A stretch of DNA of 64,000 nt from Rhodospirillales bacterium (GCA_012960465.1 DUBF01000151.1:17139-81138); one strand, 5' to 3'; shown: positions 8,589-17,859, counted from the first letter of the stretch. Made by a program: numbers and translations. The notes: a model not told the origin generated them from the letters alone.

Positions 8589-9773
8589 ATGACTAAATCA
8601 AGCTTGGCTTTAGAACGTTTCACTATTCTAGATTTAACACGCGTTCGTTCTGGACCGACAGCCGTTCGCCAGCTTGCGGATTGGGGCGCCAATGTTATTA
8701 AAGTTGAAATGCCTGCTAAACTTGATCCTTCTGTTCTGGGAGGACCACGCGAGGGTTCTGATTTTCAAAATTTACATCGCAATAAACGCAGCCTTAGTTT
8801 GAATCTGAAAAATGAAAAAGGTCTCGCTATATTTAAGAAACTTGCTGATAAAGCCGATGTTGTAGTCGAAAATTATAGACCTGACGTGAAGTTTCGCCTT
8901 GGAATTGATTATGAGAGTTTAAAACAAACAAATAAAGGGCTGGTATATGCAAGCATCTCTGGCTTTGGTCAAGATGGACCCTATAAAGATAGGCCTGGTT
9001 TTGATCAAATTGCACAGGGTATGGGCGGTTTAATGTCAATTACAGGTGTTCCTGACGGTGGACCCATGCGAGTTGGCATACCGGTTGCGGATCTGACCGC
9101 AGGCCTCTTTTGTGCGCAAGGTATTATGGTTGCGTTATTAGAACGTGAGGTCTCTGGAGAGGGCCAATGGATACAAACGTCACTTTTACAAGCACAGGCA
9201 TTTATGCTTGATTTCCAAGCAACCCGTTGGTTGGTGGACGGTGAAGTGCCGGGCCAAGCAGGCAATAACCATCCAACTATTATTCCTATGGGTGTATTCA
9301 AAACTGCGGATGGCCATATGAATATAGCTGGTGGCAGTCAAGTTATGTGGGAGCGCCTTTGTGACGCATTAGATTTGAACAAATTAATCAGTGACCCGGA
9401 TTACGTAAAGCCGCAAGATAGGTCAATTAACCGTAATGCATTAAATATTGTACTTGAAGAGAAAACGCGAACCAAAACCACAAGTTATTGGGTTGAGTAT
9501 TTGAATGAACGGAGTGTGCCTTGTGGCGAAATAAATTCTATTGATGAGGTATTTAATAATCCTCAGATAAGGCATCTTGGTATAGCACAAAAAGTTAACT
9601 CGACAGAACGTGGTGAAATAGAGTTAGTCGGTCAGCCGATTGATATGAGCCGCACGCCAAGCTCGCTGTCCTTGCCGCCGCCCACTTGTGGTGAACATAG
9701 TGATGAAATTCTGGGTAATCTTGGACTTGACGATAGTGAAATATCCTCGTTGCGGGCGGCAGACATAATTTAG
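8589..9773 (+). CDS. CaiB/BaiF family CoA-transferase (family III)
   Basis: Transfers CoA between carboxylic acids through an aspartyl-CoA intermediate. Seen: N-terminal FTILDLTRVRSGPTAVRQLADWGANVIKVE, LHRNKRSLSLNL, FRLGIDYESL, YASISGFGQDGPY and the catalytic Asp168 in GIPVADLTAG. Length 394 is standard. GGGAGG (8577-8582) precedes the ATG by 6 nt. Its closest look is formyl-CoA transferase or succinyl-CoA:acid transferases, but the acid partner cannot be assigned. It probably shares a transcript with the gamma carbonic anhydrase gene 16 nt upstream. Confidence 0.88.
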   Translation: MTKSSLALERFTILDLTRVRSGPTAVRQLADWGANVIKVEMPAKLDPSVLGGPREGSDFQNLHRNKRSLSLNLKNEKGLAIFKKLADKADVVVENYRPDVKFRLGIDYESLKQTNKGLVYASISGFGQDGPYKDRPGFDQIAQGMGGLMSITGVPDGGPMRVGIPVADLTAGLFCAQGIMVALLEREVSGEGQWIQTSLLQAQAFMLDFQATRWLVDGEVPGQAGNNHPTIIPMGVFKTADGHMNIAGGSQVMWERLCDALDLNKLISDPDYVKPQDRSINRNALNIVLEEKTRTKTTSYWVEYLNERSVPCGEINSIDEVFNNPQIRHLGIAQKVNSTERGEIELVGQPIDMSRTPSSLSLPPPTCGEHSDEILGNLGLDDSEISSLRAADII

Positions 9774-9943
9774 TCTTAAATTAATTTATATCAATTAACC
9801 TGTAAAAATTGTTGGAAAAGGCCATCGGTTGAGGCCCATTGTTTTATTGTGACTTGAGTTTATAGAAAATTATTTAATTAGCTTTGAGCCAGCGTCGTTT
9901 TTGATGATGATTAAAGTCAGTCTAAAGGTCTAAATAATATATA

Positions 9944-10627
9944 ATGATAACAAAGGTAACAAAACAATCATATACGGTTCCTTGCTCAACCGAATTTCGT
10001 GATGTCGTCGTAAAGTTAGCAGAAAGCCGATCCGTCAATGTTGCAGATCTAGCTCGCTCAATCCTTTTAGTCTTACCTCAGGATATTATTGAAAGTTTTC
10101 CAGACCCCGGTGAACCTGAAGCGGGAGATCGAGAAAAAGCTATTTTAAAGTCTGGGTCATCGAAAGGTCGTCCCTGGCTGCGTAAACCCCGTTTGCAGGT
10201 GAGGTTAACCCCCGGTTACGATATTTCGTTTGTAAGACGTGCTTTGAATCTAGCTGTTATTTTGGATAATGATCAATACTCAGTTAACCTGCAAAAGGCT
10301 GAAGTTGGTGCACAAACTAATTTTACTGAACACATGACTATGAAGACCCGCAGGTTATTTCAAGGCGCTAGTAAAGGCATGAGCGGCGATAAAGAACGGC
10401 TACGCGAAATTATTGCAGCTCTATCGTTTACACCATTGCGGGATGGGTTATCCAATAGAATTGATGCTTTGCATGTCATGGGATTTTTTCCGTCCGAGCA
10501 ACCAGATCGTGATGTTGTCCGCTCAAAATTTAAGTTGCTGGCAAGGATCCATCATCCGGATAGTAATTATGGGGATCATCAAAGGATGAGCCAATTGAAC
10601 GCGGCAATGGACTTGTTAAATTTGTAG
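9944..10627 (+). CDS. Protein with C-terminal J domain (DnaJ-like co-chaperone)
   Basis: A 227-residue soluble protein. The last 55 residues form a J domain: a helix around DALHVMGFFPSEQPD, then VVRSKFKLLARIHHPDSN with the invariant HPD at 204-206 and a closing helix. J domains stimulate the ATPase of DnaK-type Hsp70. The first 45 residues (STEFRDVVVKLAESRSVNVADLARSIL region) look like a short helical DNA- or protein-binding segment such as a ribbon-helix-helix; this is a guess. The middle (60-170) is unrecognised. There is no zinc finger or G/F region, so it is not DnaJ itself. It stands alone, 170 nt after the CoA-transferase, and is probably specialised. Confidence 0.75.
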   Translation: MITKVTKQSYTVPCSTEFRDVVVKLAESRSVNVADLARSILLVLPQDIIESFPDPGEPEAGDREKAILKSGSSKGRPWLRKPRLQVRLTPGYDISFVRRALNLAVILDNDQYSVNLQKAEVGAQTNFTEHMTMKTRRLFQGASKGMSGDKERLREIIAALSFTPLRDGLSNRIDALHVMGFFPSEQPDRDVVRSKFKLLARIHHPDSNYGDHQRMSQLNAAMDLLNL

Positions 10628-10728
10628 TGTTACTTCTAGCCTTTTAGACTGGGATAATTATTACTTATACCTCCCTTAGTTTGATAGGGGGTAGTAGGCA
10701 TTGAACTAAACAAGCTAAGAGACTGAGC

Positions 10729-11199
10729 GTGATAACTTCTAGAAAGTGTTATTGGAAAGATATTGAAATTGGCCGTGTTTTTAAAATGGGGTCAGTTAGT
10801 CTTGAGGCAGCTGAGATCAGAGCTTTTGCAACTAATTTTGATCCACAGCCTTACCATCTTGATCGTGATTTGGCAAAGTCTTCGATATTTGGTGGTTTGT
10901 GTGCAAGTGGTTGGCACGTCTGCGCGTTGATGATGAAGTTGGTTAGCGATTGCTTAGATGCTGATCGGATTCCTTTACTCGGTAGCGATCAAGTTCCGTG
11001 GTTAAAATGGTATAGCCCCGTCTTTGAGGGAGATAGTATTTCAGGTGATATCACAATAACCGAAAAAAAAATTCCCGATAAGGCCACTGATTTTGGAATA
11101 ATTACCTGTGATATAGTTATCAATAACCAAATTAATAAAAAAGTTATGGCTCTGACCACAAATTTAATGATCGAAATAGGCCGGCAAAAAGATGTCTAA
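10729..11199 (+). CDS. MaoC-like (R)-hydratase/dehydratase, hotdog fold
   Basis: Hotdog-fold protein of the MaoC dehydratase family, acting on enoyl-CoA or hydroxyacyl-CoA thioesters. The hydratase motif is intact: FDPQPYHLD with Asp38 and His43, followed by SSIFGGLCASGWH (51-63). Length 156. It starts at GTG 10729. Its last 8 bases overlap the next MaoC gene, so the two are translated together and may form a heteromer. A 7-bp stem (10668-10674 with 10687-10693) lies upstream, without a U tract. Confidence 0.85.
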   Translation: MITSRKCYWKDIEIGRVFKMGSVSLEAAEIRAFATNFDPQPYHLDRDLAKSSIFGGLCASGWHVCALMMKLVSDCLDADRIPLLGSDQVPWLKWYSPVFEGDSISGDITITEKKIPDKATDFGIITCDIVINNQINKKVMALTTNLMIEIGRQKDV

Positions 11200-11680
11200 T
11201 ATTTCTGTCCTACGTTCTAGATGGTTTGAAGACATTCCGATTGGCGAATTTCATGTTTTTGGTAGCCATACTTTTAGTGAACAAGAAATTATTGATTTTG
11301 GAACACTTTATGCGCCACAAGTGCATCACATTGATCCTGAAGCAGCATTGGATACGCGATATCGTGGAATCATAGCATCAAATTGGCACCTCTGCGCAAT
11401 TTGGATGCGTCTGCTGGTGAATTATATGGAGAATTATGCGCTGGGCGTTGAAGATGGTCGACGCAATGGTGCCGGTGTTTGTATCAAAAATTTTGAAGTG
11501 TTTATACCTGTCAAATCAGGCCATACGCTAACATTTTCTCATGAAATTGTAGAAAAACCAGATAAAGTTGTGCGTAAAAAATGGGGTATCATTCGTAGTC
11601 GTAATGAAGCATTTAACCACCGTAATGAATTAGTGATGCGTTTTTTTATTGATATTTTAGCTGAACGTTGTCCAAAATAA
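11192..11680 (+). CDS. MaoC-like hotdog protein lacking the catalytic Asp
   Basis: Second MaoC-family protein, 162 residues. Aligning its YAPQVHHID (40-48) to the FDPQPYHLD of the upstream partner puts Ala41 at the catalytic Asp position, while His46 is kept; IIASNWH (60-66) matches the later GGLCASGWH. Hence it probably has little hydratase activity alone, and could serve as a structural or substrate-binding half of a heteromeric enzyme, as in some two-gene MaoC hydratases. The ATG lies inside the end of the upstream gene (8-base overlap), indicating translational coupling. No further gene follows on this strand before the terminator region. Confidence 0.82.
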   Translation: MSNISVLRSRWFEDIPIGEFHVFGSHTFSEQEIIDFGTLYAPQVHHIDPEAALDTRYRGIIASNWHLCAIWMRLLVNYMENYALGVEDGRRNGAGVCIKNFEVFIPVKSGHTLTFSHEIVEKPDKVVRKKWGIIRSRNEAFNHRNELVMRFFIDILAERCPK

Positions 11681-11730
11681 TAATTTACAACTGCTTTTTT
11701 AGTGCAGTTTTGTTTGGCTAAATATTTTTT

Positions 11731-11766
11731 TTGTAAAAAAACCCGGAAGCTTCAGCAACCGGGTTT
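11731..11766 (-). terminator. Rho-independent terminator of the Bax-inhibitor-like gene
   Basis: On the minus strand, AAACCCGG (11759-11766) and CCGGGTTT (11739-11746) form an 8-bp stem with a 12-nt loop, followed by a run of T. It lies 18 nt after the stop of the minus-strand gene at 11784. The run of T is on the minus strand only, which sets the direction. Confidence 0.85.
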
Positions 11767-11783
11767 CTCATGAATTTCACGTA

Positions 11784-12539
11784 TTATCTACGGTCGCCTA
11801 ATAAATGTAAGAGCATCATAAATAGGTTCAAGAAGTCCAGATAGAGGCTTAGTGCCCCCATAACAGCCTTCTTTGTTGCTGTTTCCGAGTGCTCGCCCTC
11901 AATGTACATTCTTTTTATATTCTGCGTATCATGAGCCGTGAGGCCAACAAAGACTAAAACCCCAACTACTGATATTACAAATGCCATAGCTGACGATTGC
12001 ATGAATATATTGACCACAGAAGCTATGACGATACCTATAAGGCCCATAAATAAGAAGGAGCCAAACTTAGAAAGATCTCGTTTGGTCGTGTAACCGTAAA
12101 GGCTCATTGATGCGAAAGTACCTGCAGTGATAAAGAATACCCGCGTAATGCTTGCGCCGGTATAAACTATAAAAATGTGGGTTAATGATAAGCCCATTAT
12201 AGCTGCAAAAGCCCAGAAAACTGCCTGTGCTGTAGAAGCTTGCATTTTTTGGATGCCAAAATTAAGTACTAAAATAAATGCCAAGGGAGATAGCATAATG
12301 ATCCAAGCAAACAAGGTTGGGCTATAACTGCCACTAGGTCCAACCGAGTACATCATATTCAATAGTGCTGGAAATTTTGTACCACCATAGGCAAAAATAC
12401 CTGTCAGAATAAGACCGGATGCCATGTAATTGTATACGCGCAACATATACTGGCGGAGACCTGCGTCTAATTCAGATCCCTGGGCCTGCGCTAGACCAGA
12501 AAGACGCGCAATTTGATCTTTATTTCTTCCGAAAGCCAT
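11784..12539 (-). CDS. Bax inhibitor-1 / YccA family membrane protein
   Basis: Inner-membrane protein of the BI-1/TMBIM family, with seven predicted hydrophobic segments; E. coli relatives are YccA (an FtsH modulator) and YbhL. Seen: a soluble N-terminal tail, LRQYMLRVYNYMASGLILTG at the first helix, ALSLTHIFIVYTG-like third region, TAHDTQNIKRMY on the cytoplasmic face with the conserved Asp, and ALSLYLDFLNLFMMLLHLLG at the C-terminus. The protein ends in GDRR. Length 251 is typical of alphaproteobacterial members. It is monocistronic: terminator right after the stop, and 125 nt separate it from the ABC permease gene upstream. Confidence 0.9.
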   Translation of the reverse strand: MAFGRNKDQIARLSGLAQAQGSELDAGLRQYMLRVYNYMASGLILTGIFAYGGTKFPALLNMMYSVGPSGSYSPTLFAWIIMLSPLAFILVLNFGIQKMQASTAQAVFWAFAAIMGLSLTHIFIVYTGASITRVFFITAGTFASMSLYGYTTKRDLSKFGSFLFMGLIGIVIASVVNIFMQSSAMAFVISVVGVLVFVGLTAHDTQNIKRMYIEGEHSETATKKAVMGALSLYLDFLNLFMMLLHLLGDRR

Positions 12540-12664
12540 AATTTTTCCTCTTAATTCTATTTTCTAACATGAATGTACCTTTAATATGTCAGGTAGATGA
12601 TTAAGATCAAGTGAAATCATTTGAGTTTTATATGTATATAGAAACGTATGCTTACCTGAAGTTT

Positions 12665-15205
12665 TTATTTGTTACGGAGTAATGGGGCTGCTTTTTGTCC
12701 CAGGGCATGCCACGTTCCTGCAAAGCCGATAAATATGGTAATGACTAAACAAACAAAAATGGTAGATAAAACCGTAATTGGGATAAAAAACCATGTCATA
12801 TCCATTAGAAACACTATAATACTCCATGCTGCGATTGTCGCGATAAATGTCGAAATGAAGGATGTTACGATACCTAAAAGGCCATATTCTATTAAGAAAG
12901 ACTTTAGAATTGTGTGGCGCGTAGCACCTAAAACCTTATATATAACTGATTCGTATATGCGACGACGACGGCTAGCTGCTACGGCTCCTGCTAGGACTAG
13001 ACTACCACTAAAAATTGTAATTGCTGCCGTGGATCGGATCGCAGTTCCGATGCCGTCCAGCATTGTTGCTGCTGCCTGAAGCGCTTCGCGCACCCTGATG
13101 ATAGAAATATTATTAAAACGCTCGCCGATTGCTTGTTCAATCTTCGCTTCGAGTTTTTTAGGTGCCTGCAACGCAGCAATATGGCTTTGCGGTGCTGAAT
13201 CCAGTGTTCCGGGTGCAAAGATGATTGCAAAATTAAAACGTAACGATTTCCAATCAATTTTTCTGAGTGAAGAAATTTTAGCTTCAACGTTTCGGCCCAA
13301 GATATTAAGGGTAATGCTATCGCCGAGGCTAACGCCAAAACCTTTTGCAATATTTGCATCCAGTGAAATTAACGGTGGGCCGTTATAGTTTTCAGGCCAC
13401 CATTTCCCCTCAACAATGTGAGTACCTTTCGGTGGTCTCGTGGCATACGTAAGGGCACGATCTCCTCGGATTGCCCATTGGAGACCAGCGTCTATGTTAA
13501 CCTTTTCAACCGGTACTCGATTAATTTGTACAATACGACCCCTCAAAGTTGCCGTTCGTTTGAATTCACCAGTTCCAGGAATTGATTTGATGGTCTGATC
13601 AAAACTTGTCGTTTGGTTTGGTTGAATATCGATAAAGAAAAAAGCTGGAGCCATTACGGGAAGGCGTTCATTTATTTGGCGACTTAGATTTCCTTCGATT
13701 AAAGCAATGGTAATCAAAACAGTGAGCCCCAGACCAAGTGAAATTATCACACTGGAGGTATTAGCCCCAGGACGAAAGAGGTTTGAGAGTGCAAGTCGGA
13801 ATTCGATATTTTGAATATGATTATATTTTTTTGCAAGATATACAAACAGTGTTGCGGCACTTTTTAATAAAATTAAAGCAAGGACAGTACCTATAATAAA
13901 CCAAATAGAGAACCACTTGTCATCTGAGGTGATTATAGTTAATCCTGCCAGACCTAGAGCCCCTGCAATAATAGCAAATATAAATTTGCGGTGAGGACGG
14001 ATAATTGCTGGTTGTATTGAGTCTCTATATAAATTTGCTGCTGGTATTTTTTGAGTTTTTGAAAGTGGCCATAGGGTAAAAGTTATCGCAATTAAGCCAC
14101 CAAAAATGGCTGCAATTACGAGTGGTATTGGGTAAAAACCAATTTCTGGGCTTACTGGCCAAACATCATCGAGGGTGTTAACAGCTATTAGCGGCAGCAA
14201 TGATCCAATGGCTAGGCCAATAATAGTTCCTAATCCTGCGAGCATCGCAACTTGTATGAAATAAATCTGAAAAATGAGGCTACTATTAGCCCCTAAACAT
14301 TTATAGGTAGCTATAGTTTTAATTTTACTTTCGAGGTAACTTGAAACCGCGTTACTCACGCCTGTTCCGCCAATTAGCAATGTTGTCAGCCCTACAAAAG
14401 ATAAAAATAGCGTCATGCGATCAATGAACCGTTGCAATCCGGGTGTAGCTTCTTCTGTATTACGGATGCGCCAGCCTGTTTTTGGAAACTTCTTATCGAG
14501 CGCTGCCCTCCATGAAGCTGGAGTAACAGCCTTTGGAAGCAAAATACGGTAACGGTAACGAATTTGGCTGCCGGGTTGAATTAAATTAGTCGAAACTAAT
14601 CCTGCAGCTGGTACCATTAACCGGGGGCCCAGACTTAAGACGTTTGCAACCCGGTCAGGCTCATTTTTAATGATGCCGGCCAGGCGAAACTGGCTATCTC
14701 CAACATTTAAGATATCTCCAATTTCTAAATTCAGTTTGTTTAGTAAATTATTATCGGCGACTGCGCCCCATAAACCATCTTTTTTTGCCAATACTTTTTT
14801 TAAATTTATTTTCTCTCTTAGTTGCATTTCTCCTATTAGAGGGTAGGCGTTGTCTACACCTTTTAATTCTACGAGAGCACGTTCTTTATTTCTACCAGCA
14901 TTTTTTGCCATTGCCCGCATTTCAATTATTTCTGAGAAGTTAGACGTCGCTTTAAAATACTCAAGTTGTTCTTTTGTAGCCGGACGATGCAAAAGCCGTA
15001 AGGAAACGTCGCCGCCAAGTAATTTTTTGCCATCTCTTTTAAGGCCAGCTTCAATTGATTTAGTTAGGGTGCTGACGCCGGCTATGGTTCCAACGCCAAG
15101 GGCCAGGCAAGCAATAAATATGCGGAAACCTTTAATGCCGCCTCGTAGTTCACGAAATGCAAACTTTATCGCCAGCGACAGTTGACTAATTTGAATTTTA
15201 CGCAT
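12665..15205 (-). CDS. ABC transporter permease, FtsX/MacB type (YbbP-like)
   Basis: Permease of a MacB-family ABC system that moves lipophilic molecules or lipoproteins, or transmits force, rather than importing solutes. 846 residues: N-terminal helix around FRIFIACLALGVGTIAGVS, a large periplasmic region (about 55-255), a first FtsX domain (about 260-380), two linking helices, a second periplasmic region (about 500-700), and a last FtsX domain with RRRRIYESVIYKVLGA (about 730-840). This double-FtsX layout matches E. coli YbbP. ATG 15205 follows the stop of the ATPase gene after 4 nt. In E. coli ybbA-ybbP lies beside tesA, and a TesA-like esterase is present here too. Confidence 0.87.
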   Translation of the reverse strand: MRKIQISQLSLAIKFAFRELRGGIKGFRIFIACLALGVGTIAGVSTLTKSIEAGLKRDGKKLLGGDVSLRLLHRPATKEQLEYFKATSNFSEIIEMRAMAKNAGRNKERALVELKGVDNAYPLIGEMQLREKINLKKVLAKKDGLWGAVADNNLLNKLNLEIGDILNVGDSQFRLAGIIKNEPDRVANVLSLGPRLMVPAAGLVSTNLIQPGSQIRYRYRILLPKAVTPASWRAALDKKFPKTGWRIRNTEEATPGLQRFIDRMTLFLSFVGLTTLLIGGTGVSNAVSSYLESKIKTIATYKCLGANSSLIFQIYFIQVAMLAGLGTIIGLAIGSLLPLIAVNTLDDVWPVSPEIGFYPIPLVIAAIFGGLIAITFTLWPLSKTQKIPAANLYRDSIQPAIIRPHRKFIFAIIAGALGLAGLTIITSDDKWFSIWFIIGTVLALILLKSAATLFVYLAKKYNHIQNIEFRLALSNLFRPGANTSSVIISLGLGLTVLITIALIEGNLSRQINERLPVMAPAFFFIDIQPNQTTSFDQTIKSIPGTGEFKRTATLRGRIVQINRVPVEKVNIDAGLQWAIRGDRALTYATRPPKGTHIVEGKWWPENYNGPPLISLDANIAKGFGVSLGDSITLNILGRNVEAKISSLRKIDWKSLRFNFAIIFAPGTLDSAPQSHIAALQAPKKLEAKIEQAIGERFNNISIIRVREALQAAATMLDGIGTAIRSTAAITIFSGSLVLAGAVAASRRRRIYESVIYKVLGATRHTILKSFLIEYGLLGIVTSFISTFIATIAAWSIIVFLMDMTWFFIPITVLSTIFVCLVITIFIGFAGTWHALGQKAAPLLRNK

Positions 15206-15209
15206 GAAT

Positions 15210-15929
15210 TTATTTGCTTTCGATTACCCGGCCATCTGCCAAGGTAATAATACGGTCGCAGCGGTCAGCAAGCATGGGGTCATGACTCACTAGTATCAAA
15301 GTCGTAGACGTGGTTGCTTGAAGTTTAAAAAGTAAATCCATAACAGCTTTTCCAGTTATACCATCTAAATTACCTGTTGGTTCATCGGCAAGAAGTATCT
15401 TTGGTCGGACCGCAAAGGCACGTGCTAATGCGACCCTTTGCTGTTCGCCTCCAGAAAGTTGACTAGGATAGTGGGTCAGTCGGTGATCCAGTCCAACCGC
15501 ATTCAGTTGTTCTCTAGCAAGATCACTAGCATTTATGTTGCCAGAAAACTCAAGAGGTACAGCTACATTCTCATGGGCGGTCATAGTTGGAATAAGGTGA
15601 AAATCTTGGAAAACAATTCCTATATTGTCACGGCGAAAACGGGCAAGTTCATCCTCGTCTAAGCTTGTTAAATCAATCCCGGCCGTTTTAATAATGCCAG
15701 ATGAAATCCGTTCAAGGCCAGCCACAACCATTATCATGGTTGATTTTCCACCACCAGATGGTCCTATAATTCCAACGGCTTCCCCCTTCTCAATGTCAAA
15801 GGAAAGCCCGCGAAGAATTTTTACCTCGCCCGCAGTATTATTTAAGCTTAACGTAACGTCCTTCAGATGCACAGCAGTTCCGGTTTCGTTTTGTGACCCG
15901 GCGTTTGAAATTTGGTTCAGATAAGACAT
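15210..15929 (-). CDS. ABC transporter ATP-binding protein (YbbA/LolD type)
   Basis: ATPase partner of the adjacent FtsX-type permease. Seen: Walker [10 protein letters not shown] (56-64; the usual third Ser is Gly), Q-loop [17 protein letters not shown], signature [15 protein letters not shown], Walker [13 protein letters not shown] and the switch His in LVSHDP. Length 239 is usual for MacB/LolD ATPases. GGGAA just upstream of ATG 15929 serves as ribosome site. It shares a very short divergent gap with the esterase gene, whose reading frame opens 10 nt away, so promoters of each must overlap the other's leader or coding region. Confidence 0.92.
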   Translation of the reverse strand: MSYLNQISNAGSQNETGTAVHLKDVTLSLNNTAGEVKILRGLSFDIEKGEAVGIIGPSGGGKSTMIMVVAGLERISSGIIKTAGIDLTSLDEDELARFRRDNIGIVFQDFHLIPTMTAHENVAVPLEFSGNINASDLAREQLNAVGLDHRLTHYPSQLSGGEQQRVALARAFAVRPKILLADEPTGNLDGITGKAVMDLLFKLQATTSTTLILVSHDPMLADRCDRIITLADGRVIESK

Positions 15930-15939
15930 ATATTCCCAT

Positions 15940-16629
15940 ATGGTTTTAAAATATGTAACTCATATGTTTCTTTCGTGGCGTCGATCAAGCCGTTTTTATT
16001 GCTATGGCAGTATTTTTTTTGTTCCTTTGACGATCTTATCACTCGTAAATGTGCCATCTAATTCGTCTGAAATAACACAACCAGTTATAAAACTCATGAT
16101 TTTTGGTGATAGTTTGACAGCAGGCTATGGCCTAAAAAGATCAGACTCTTTTTCAGAAAAATTATCCAACGCTCTGAAAAGCAAAGGCTGTAACGTTCGG
16201 ATTATTTTATCAAGCGTATCTGGCGATACAACCGCCGGGGGTAAGGCGAGACTTGATTGGGCATTAATAGAAAAGCCTGATGCCTTCCTTTTGGAACTTG
16301 GTGCTAATGATGGATTGAGAGGTATTGATCCATCAGTTTCTCGAGAGAACTTAGAGAGTATAATAAAGAAATTAAAAAAAAATAGAGTAAAAACATTAAT
16401 AGTCGGTATGTTTGCGCCACCTAATTTGGGAAAGGAATATAGCCGCGAGTTCAACAATATTTTTTCGAGTTTAGCTAAGAAATATAGTTTATTGTTTTAC
16501 CCATTTTTTCTTGAGGGTGTTGCTGCAAATCCCCAATTGAACCAAGCCGACGGTATTCATCCCAACCCTAAGGGTGTGGACGAAATTATAAAACGGATGT
16601 TGCCGATAGTTATGAAGTTAGTAAGATAG
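15940..16629 (+). CDS. Arylesterase / GDSL-type lipase, TesA family
   Basis: Secreted or periplasmic SGNH hydrolase (acyl-CoA thioesterase I / arylesterase / lysophospholipase L1 group). Seen: block I MIFGDSLTAGYG with the nucleophile Ser, block III LGANDGLRG with the Asn, and block V DGIHPNPKG with the Asp-His pair. An N-terminal hydrophobic stretch after RRSS (FFVPLTILSLVNVPS) is a signal peptide or anchor. Length 229 from ATG 15940; ATG 15964 (residue 9) would give a more compact signal peptide, and no Shine-Dalgarno decides between them. Divergent from ybbA-like and ybbP-like genes, the same association as in E. coli. Confidence 0.87.
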   Translation: MVLKYVTHMFLSWRRSSRFYCYGSIFFVPLTILSLVNVPSNSSEITQPVIKLMIFGDSLTAGYGLKRSDSFSEKLSNALKSKGCNVRIILSSVSGDTTAGGKARLDWALIEKPDAFLLELGANDGLRGIDPSVSRENLESIIKKLKKNRVKTLIVGMFAPPNLGKEYSREFNNIFSSLAKKYSLLFYPFFLEGVAANPQLNQADGIHPNPKGVDEIIKRMLPIVMKLVR

Positions 16630-16663
16630 AATTTAATTCAAAAGCTAGGGTAAAATAAAATTT

Positions 16664-17785
16664 ATGTTTCAATCTGCTCACGCACAAAATACTAGTTGGC
16701 AGTCTGCAGTCCAAGATTGCCTTAATGAGTTAGATAAAAATATAGATGCAACGATAGGTTTTGTTTATGTTACTGATGTCATTGCACCATATCTTTCGTC
16801 AATTCTTGAAATTCTAAAGAATAGGACCGGAATTGAAATGTGGGTTGGGAGTGCCGGCTCTGGCGTTTGTGCTATTGGATCTGGTGGTGGGCGTGAATAT
16901 TTTGGGGTTCCTGCCATTGCTATTATGACAGCAGATCTGCCAAAAACCGAATTGAAAATACTATCAACAATTGACACTGTTAATTCAGATGATTTTGTTA
17001 AACAACCGCAAAACAATGAATTTATATCTGGTCCACCATTAATTTTACTCCATGCTGACTATGCAAATGGAGATGTTCTTGAAATTGTGGATGATATTGC
17101 TATTGAGACCGAAGGTTATTTAATAGGTGGACTTACATTGAGTGACACACCTAAACATCATGTTGCCGGTGGGGTAACAGGTGGGGGTGTGTCAGGCGTT
17201 ATTTTTGATCCGGGAATTGGTGTTGTAACGTCTCTAAGTCAAGGATGTCGACCGATTGGTAAGGTGCATGAAGTCACGGAATGTTCTGAGAATTTTATTA
17301 TTGGCTTGGATGATCGTAATGCCATAGAAATTTTCCAAGAAGATATAGGCGAGGTTTTATCTCGTGATATGCAGAAAGTGGGTGGTTTTATTCATGTTGC
17401 GTTGCCTATTGCTGGTTCGGATACGGGTGACTATGTTGTTCGTAATTTAATTGGTGTGGATCCGAATGAGGGTGTGATTGCTATTGCAGCTCCCGTTGAC
17501 CATGGTGATCACTTGATGTTTGTTAGTCGAGACGCCAATGCCGCGCAAAAAGATCTTGTTGAAATGGTTGTTGGATTGAAGAAACGTGCCGGTTTAAATA
17601 TTAAGGGCGGTATTTATATTTCATGTATTGCTCGAGGCCCGCATATGTTTGGCGAGGCTAATGCTGAGATGAAAATAATAGAGAGCGTTCTCGGTGATAT
17701 ACCTATAATTGGCTTATATGCAAATGGTGAAATATCTAATAATCAGCTTTACAGTTATACCGGTGTTCTAACATTATTTGTTTAG
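16664..17785 (+). CDS. FIST N-/C-domain protein
   Basis: Protein with FIST_N (about 25-215) and FIST_C (about 225-350) domains, proposed sensors of small ligands such as amino acids. Seen: VTDVIAPYLSSILEILK near the start, WVGSAGSGVCAIGSGGG, LIGGLTLSD, GGGVSGVIFDPGIGVVTSLSQGCRPIG crossing between domains, and the C-terminal GPHMFGEANAEMKII and PIIGLYANGEIS. 373 residues. Family members usually sit beside or within histidine kinases, diguanylate cyclases or methyl-accepting proteins; none is present here, so the output partner is unknown. It starts 34 nt after the esterase stop and may be cotranscribed with it. No signal peptide, so cytoplasmic. Confidence 0.85.
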   Translation: MFQSAHAQNTSWQSAVQDCLNELDKNIDATIGFVYVTDVIAPYLSSILEILKNRTGIEMWVGSAGSGVCAIGSGGGREYFGVPAIAIMTADLPKTELKILSTIDTVNSDDFVKQPQNNEFISGPPLILLHADYANGDVLEIVDDIAIETEGYLIGGLTLSDTPKHHVAGGVTGGGVSGVIFDPGIGVVTSLSQGCRPIGKVHEVTECSENFIIGLDDRNAIEIFQEDIGEVLSRDMQKVGGFIHVALPIAGSDTGDYVVRNLIGVDPNEGVIAIAAPVDHGDHLMFVSRDANAAQKDLVEMVVGLKKRAGLNIKGGIYISCIARGPHMFGEANAEMKIIESVLGDIPIIGLYANGEISNNQLYSYTGVLTLFV

Positions 17786-17859
17786 TTATAGATTTGTTAT
17801 TACTACCGCTTCAAATTTATTTCTAATAAGGTTCAAATAATCTAATCTCTAGTATCAGA

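Noticed and set aside
10668..10693. 7-bp stem TACCTCC/GGGGGTA upstream of the first MaoC gene
   Set aside because: No U tract, one G-T pair and a 12-nt loop; not convincing as terminator or riboswitch.
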